From Brevibacterium sp. CCUG 69071 (GTDB lineage: Bacteria > Actinomycetota > Actinomycetes > Actinomycetales > Brevibacteriaceae), in assembly GCF_021023135.1 (NCBI RefSeq), contig NZ_PGFV01000007.1, positions 1 to 64,000 of the forward strand: 64,000 nt of DNA, given 5' to 3'. Both the position numbers and the translations under genes were made by a program. The notes below the pieces were generated by a model. That model did no database searches and had not been told where the DNA came from. It worked only from the letters and a program-made list of their open reading frames with translations. Of this stretch, positions 60,629 through 64,000 are shown one piece after another; position 1 is the stretch's first letter; each line of letters begins with the position of its first letter.

Positions 60629-61471
60629 ATGTCGAACGCCATCGATTTCGATGTGTCCATGAATTTCGTCCCCCGCGCCTGGCGCCCGGCCAAGCCCCGC
60701 ACGATCGGGATGACCGAGATCCGCGCCCCGTACTACTCGACCTTCGGCACCCGCCACCTCCAGGACGTCTTCGACGTCGCCGGTCAGTGGGTCGACGGCA
60801 TCAAGTGGGCGGGCGGATCCTTCTCCCTCGTCCCCGCCGAGCAGGTCAAGGCGATGAGCGACATCGCCCATGACAACGGCTCGTACGTCTCCTCCGGTGG
60901 CTGGATCGAGACCGTGCTGCGCTACGGCGATGACGCGGTCGACCAGTACCTCAAGGAGGCCAAGGAGGTCGGCTTCGACGTCATCGAGATCTCGACCGGC
61001 TTCATCATGCTGCCGACCTCGGGCCTGGAGCGTCTGGTGGAGAAGGTCGTCAAGACCGGGCTCAAGGCCAAGCCGGAACTGGGCATCCAGATCGGCTCCG
61101 GCGGCGATTCCGGTGAGGCCGAGCTGGCTGCCGAGTCCGCCAAGGACATCGGTGACCTCGTCGATCGCGGACAGCGGGCCCTGGATGCCGGAGCCTCGAT
61201 CATCATGATCGAGTCCGAAGGCATCACGGAGAACGTCGATGAGTGGAACACCGCTGCGGCGGCGTCGATCATCAACGGCCTGGGCCTCGAGAACGTCATG
61301 TTCGAAGCCGCGGACGGGCCAGTCTTCGAGTGGTACATCAAGAACTACGGCAACGAATGCAACCTGTTCGTCGACCACTCGCAGATCCTCCAGCTCGAGG
61401 GACTGCGCCAGAACATCTGGGGCAACAAGTCCACCTGGGGACGCGTGATCAACCCGGCTCCGGCGAAGTGA
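60629..61471 (+). CDS. phosphosulfolactate synthase (ComA) family protein
   Basis: A 280-residue TIM-barrel protein of the ComA family. Characterised ComA adds sulfite to phosphoenolpyruvate to give phosphosulfolactate. Motifs seen: TEIRAPYYSTFG, VDGIKWAGGSFSLVP with the active-site lysine, DVIEISTGF, IIMIESEGITENV and FVDHSQILQLEGLR. AAAGGA lies 6 bp upstream. Its neighbours (an MmgE/PrpD protein and, divergently, thiosulfate uptake genes) hint at sulfonate or sulfur metabolism, but no comB, comC or CoM genes are present. Some family members have other functions, so the reaction is uncertain. Confidence 0.88.
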   Translation: MSNAIDFDVSMNFVPRAWRPAKPRTIGMTEIRAPYYSTFGTRHLQDVFDVAGQWVDGIKWAGGSFSLVPAEQVKAMSDIAHDNGSYVSSGGWIETVLRYGDDAVDQYLKEAKEVGFDVIEISTGFIMLPTSGLERLVEKVVKTGLKAKPELGIQIGSGGDSGEAELAAESAKDIGDLVDRGQRALDAGASIIMIESEGITENVDEWNTAAAASIINGLGLENVMFEAADGPVFEWYIKNYGNECNLFVDHSQILQLEGLRQNIWGNKSTWGRVINPAPAK

Positions 61472-61490
61472 GGTAGCAGACGACGCTGGT

Positions 61491-61534
61491 GGAGAGCTCG
61501 GGCTGCACCGTCTAGAAGACGCCCCGAGCTCTCC
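61491..61534. terminator. terminator hairpin between convergent operons
   Basis: GGAGAGCTCGGG (61491-61502) pairs perfectly with CCCGAGCTCTCC (61523-61534), and CGTCT/AGACG nests inside. It lies 20 bp after the ComA-like gene and before the convergent exported-protein gene, so it can serve both strands. Confidence 0.8.
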
Positions 61535-61602
61535 TCATTGTCTATGATCCCAATCGCCCGTATCCGCGAACAGTCGCTCTCACCGGAGCCCGCCGTAACG
61601 GC

Positions 61603-62148
61603 TCACGTGAGGTTGCGGCAATTTCCGCCGAGTCCGGCAAGCAGCCCGGCGTTGCTCGCAACGGAGGCTGGCACCGATAGCCACCCGCTTGCGTGTTTGA
61701 CTTGGAAAGCAATCTCCAGTTCCGATCCGAGTCCCAGCAATCCGCCGAGGAGGTTGGTGGGGACGTCTGTCGTGTATGAACCGTCGCCATTCGACGTGGT
61801 GTTCGAAGCAAGGCTGAACCCGGTGATAGGTGCCAGAACAGATCCGAGCCCACTGGTCGATGCAGTCACGACGATGTCGCCGAGTTGATAGCCTGCAGGC
61901 GGTTTCCAGAAGATCCGAACGCGAGCACCGACGCCGAGCACCCCAGGTTGGAACACGCAGGTCTTCGTCAATAACGGTGCGGGCACTGTTCCTGCTTGAA
62001 ACGTCCCCCGGCTAGTCTCGGAATCGGTCCAGCCGGCGAGTGTTCCGTTGACTGCCGCAGGCCCGAGGACGAGGGCCAGGAAAGCGACTGAGGCGAGAAC
62101 GGCTCGGCTTCTTATCCACCATGGCTTGGAGCGACGGATAGCTGTCAT
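61603..62148 (-). CDS. SipW-type exported protein (TasA/CalY-like)
   Basis: A 181-residue secreted protein. A basic N terminus, a hydrophobic helix (about 17-36) and the cleavage-region signature GTLAGWTDSETSRGTF belong to the alternate signal peptides cut by SipW-type signal peptidases. The mature part is beta-rich with one cysteine near each end (KTCVF and GNCRN), which could form a disulfide. It starts at ATG 62148, overlapping the signal peptidase stop by 4 bp, with GGAAGG upstream. In Bacillus TasA such proteins form matrix fibres; here an extracellular fibre or matrix role is inferred. Confidence 0.83.
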   Translation of the reverse strand: MTAIRRSKPWWIRSRAVLASVAFLALVLGPAAVNGTLAGWTDSETSRGTFQAGTVPAPLLTKTCVFQPGVLGVGARVRIFWKPPAGYQLGDIVVTASTSGLGSVLAPITGFSLASNTTSNGDGSYTTDVPTNLLGGLLGLGSELEIAFQVKHASGWLSVPASVASNAGLLAGLGGNCRNLT

Positions 62149-63455
62149 GACGACACCTTCCCGCGCTTCGTTCGCGTAACAACTGCCGAGCCGATCGCGA
62201 TGAGCACGAACGCCGCGAGCAGGAACCACAGCCAGCCCTCGACACCGGTCCGCGGGAGGTCGCCGCCCCCACCAGGTTGATCCGGCCCCGGATCACCAGG
62301 ACCGGCTGAGATCTCTTCGCCGTGACCGATCGCGGTGAGACGCACGCCGCTTGTCAGCCCGGCAACATCTCCCCCGTCAGCATTCGAGGCAAGAGTGACC
62401 GTCACCTGAATCCTCTGCTCCTCGTCACTGGTCATCTCTAACAACGAACGATTGCCGTTCGGGGCCTGCCCGAGATCGGCGATCGGAATGTCGGCGAGCA
62501 GAGGACGTGTCCCGCTCGGGCACTCCTGCGAGGCAGCCGTCCGCGGACAGGTGCGCACATCGACCAGCAGCGCCGAGGCTATCGGCTCCGACAACTGCCC
62601 GGCTCCGATTTCGAGTTTCACCGTGCCTTCGTCCGGCGCATCGGTCCACACGTCGACCGACCAGTTCGCCGAGGCGCCCGGACTGAGATTGCGCATCTGT
62701 GCTTCGTCGCCGAAGGTCTCCATTCTCAGATACTGGCCGTGGACCTCATTGGACGTCGCTTGCTGTGATTCGGCGGCGATCACACCGCTTGGGGCGAAGA
62801 GTTCTCCGCCAAGGAACATCGCCGCGATGATCGGCGTCGCTACCGCGTACTTCGGGGAACGGGCGGGTGTGCGAAGGGCTTCCACTTCGGAGCGCCGGTC
62901 ATCAGTTGGGCCCTCAGGCGACTCTTCCTCATCTGTTCGGCGCGGCCAAAAGGCCCAGACGACGAGCAGGCTGGCTGCGATGGTGATGCCGCCGAGCAGG
63001 AAGGGATTGCGCCAGGACTGGATGATCGGTGCGACACCCGGAATCGAGAACATCACCTTCCGCACGGACTCCGCAGTGTAAGGCTCGGGATCCTTCACAT
63101 CATTGGCGTCGCCCTGCATCTCGAAGGTCACCGGACCTGAGGACTCGTCCGGATTGTCGATGACGATCACTCGGTGTGTGACCGGCAACGTATCCTCACC
63201 GCGATCGACCGTGACGACGTCACCGACCTCCATCTCGGTCGCCGGGATCTCGCGGACGAAGGCGATCGATCCTGCCGGGATCGTCGGACCCATTGAACCG
63301 GTCTTGAACATCATGATCGAGATGTTGAAGATGAAGCTGAGAATGACCAGAACGATGCAGACCACCCCGAGGACGGCGAGGACGTTGAGCAGAGCGGCGC
63401 CGAGCCAGGCGCCGACTCGGCCCCGTTTCGCGGTGCCCTGTCGTGGATTCATCAT
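62145..63455 (-). CDS. SipW-type signal peptidase I fused to an LPxTG-anchored domain
   Basis: A 436-residue protein. After a membrane helix (about 17-46) comes the archaeal/SipW-type S26 peptidase with S54 (KTGSMGPTIPAGS) and H94 in place of the usual lysine (PVTHRV), and GDAND at 115-119. A second helix spans about 150-172. Then a charged linker, a signal-peptide-like helix (about 206-230, ending VIAA) and a secreted beta-rich domain (232-395) lead to LPRTG at 400-404, a helix and a basic tail. The middle gene of the cassette, overlapping both neighbours by 4 bp. Peptidase plus sortase anchor in one chain is unusual. Confidence 0.87.
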   Translation of the reverse strand: MMNPRQGTAKRGRVGAWLGAALLNVLAVLGVVCIVLVILSFIFNISIMMFKTGSMGPTIPAGSIAFVREIPATEMEVGDVVTVDRGEDTLPVTHRVIVIDNPDESSGPVTFEMQGDANDVKDPEPYTAESVRKVMFSIPGVAPIIQSWRNPFLLGGITIAASLLVVWAFWPRRTDEEESPEGPTDDRRSEVEALRTPARSPKYAVATPIIAAMFLGGELFAPSGVIAAESQQATSNEVHGQYLRMETFGDEAQMRNLSPGASANWSVDVWTDAPDEGTVKLEIGAGQLSEPIASALLVDVRTCPRTAASQECPSGTRPLLADIPIADLGQAPNGNRSLLEMTSDEEQRIQVTVTLASNADGGDVAGLTSGVRLTAIGHGEEISAGPGDPGPDQPGGGGDLPRTGVEGWLWFLLAAFVLIAIGSAVVTRTKRGKVSS

Positions 63456-64000
63456 CCGCCCTGAACAGACGTGGCTTTCCACGTCCACGTATGGTCGGCC
63501 GTTGAGCCCTGCGCGTCGTTGGGTGTGGTGTCGGGGAGGGCGACCTCGAAGCAGTACGCCTGAACCGATGCCGCGGCGGAGCTCAGGGACTGCGTCGAAC
63601 CCGATTCGACTCCGGTTTTGAGTGGGATCCGCGACGCCCCGCCGAGAACGTACTGGGGTGAGCCCGTGAATGAAGCCTCACCGCATGTGAAACCGTTCAT
63701 ACCGCCGACCGTTGTCGCCTGAGTGACTGCGCGGTATGCGAGGCTGTTTCCGATACCGGTCCCAGGACTGCCGATGCCGCCACCGGACACCTTGACGTCG
63801 CCCTTCATCGTCGTGTTCGACGTCGTCTTCACGAACACCTTCGCATAGACCTTCGACCCGGGATACATATTCCCGGCGTTGAAGACCATCGAAGGGTTGC
63901 TCGTCCACGCCGTCCCGTCGACCGAGAGCTCGATGTTGAATCGCCCCGCCGCGAACGACCCGTTCGCCGTCTCCGTGTCGGTCCACGCGGCGACGGTGGC
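63452..64000 (-). CDS. SipW-type exported protein, 5' end outside the window
   Basis: At least 182 residues; the frame is open to the window edge. The first visible residues ATVAAWTDTETANGSFAAGRF carry the same WTDxE signature as the protein at 61603-62148, so the signal peptide ends just there. The rest is beta-rich (VKTTSNTTMKGDVKVSGGG, TWTWKATSVQGG) with cysteines in FTCGEAS and AYCFEVALP. It overlaps the signal peptidase by 4 bp. It is probably the first or second gene of the cassette and a substrate of the adjoining peptidase. Confidence 0.8.
   Translation of the reverse strand, partial: ATVAAWTDTETANGSFAAGRFNIELSVDGTAWTSNPSMVFNAGNMYPGSKVYAKVFVKTTSNTTMKGDVKVSGGGIGSPGTGIGNSLAYRAVTQATTVGGMNGFTCGEASFTGSPQYVLGGASRIPLKTGVESGSTQSLSSAAASVQAYCFEVALPDTTPNDAQGSTADHTWTWKATSVQGG

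Noticed and set aside
1..64000. CRISPR arrays, prophage or plasmid signatures
   Set aside because: No regularly spaced repeats, cas genes, phage structural genes, integrases or replication genes were seen.

Overview
The window looks like a chromosomal segment of a high-GC actinobacterium, most likely Brevibacterium. Reasons: very high GC, frequent GTG starts and 4-bp ATGA/GTGA gene overlaps, LPxTG-anchored surface proteins, a MarP/PrsW pair, a TadA-associated acidic protein, and a homoprotocatechuate dioxygenase whose metal ligands fall on the same residue numbers as the Brevibacterium fuscum enzyme. It reads as a catabolically versatile chromosome with two insertion sequences and several broken genes. 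No phage, plasmid or CRISPR structure was seen.

Layout. 1-8 kb: purine catabolism on the minus strand (NCS2 purine permease, xanthine dehydrogenase xdhA-xdhB-xdhC, guanine deaminase), ending in a REP-like palindrome. 8-10 kb: a sodium:solute symporter and a small membrane partner. 10.3 kb: tRNA-Ser(CGA). 10.4-12.6 kb: membrane-tethered serine hydrolase divergent from a TetR regulator. 12.5-19.5 kb: housekeeping and envelope genes (tadA, its acidic partner, upp, a winged-helix regulator, a membrane EEP phosphatase/nuclease, marP, PrsW). 19.8-21.8 kb: LPxTG surface protein.

21.8-31.7 kb: a complete-looking homoprotocatechuate meta-cleavage operon (hpaG-gntR-hpaE-hpaD-hpaH-hpaI) divergent from an MHS-family transporter and a single-component FAD aromatic hydroxylase. 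A 14-bp motif shared by both promoters is the likely GntR operator. HpaG is an unusual FAH-RraA fusion and no hpaF is seen. 31.7-36.4 kb: three tandem paralogous membrane proteins (the middle one broken), a DUF222/HNH gene split by an amber codon, and an IS110 element with a structured non-coding left end. 36.4-42.3 kb: udk and putA with a large divergent multi-HTH GntR/FCD regulator, ending in a second REP-like palindrome. 42.5-45.4 kb: wall-anchored ExeM/NucH nuclease.

45.4-51.9 kb: a benzoylformate (lower mandelate) operon (mdlC, benzaldehyde dehydrogenase, aromatic-acid transporter, PrpF-type isomerase) divergent from an IclR regulator. 51.9-55.8 kb: small conserved genes, a small alarmone synthetase, an SDR, a VOC protein and a macro-domain protein. 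55.8-56.8 kb: an IS5-family element 12 bp upstream of the macro-domain gene. 56.9-61.5 kb: a class II amidotransferase, a TsuAB-type thiosulfate uptake pair with a frameshifted tsuA, and a divergent MmgE/PrpD plus ComA-like two-gene operon whose promoter carries a perfect 26-bp palindrome and a DtxR/IdeR-like box. 61.6-64 kb: a secretion cassette of two SipW-type exported proteins and a SipW-type signal peptidase that itself ends in an LPxTG anchor; the last gene runs off the window.
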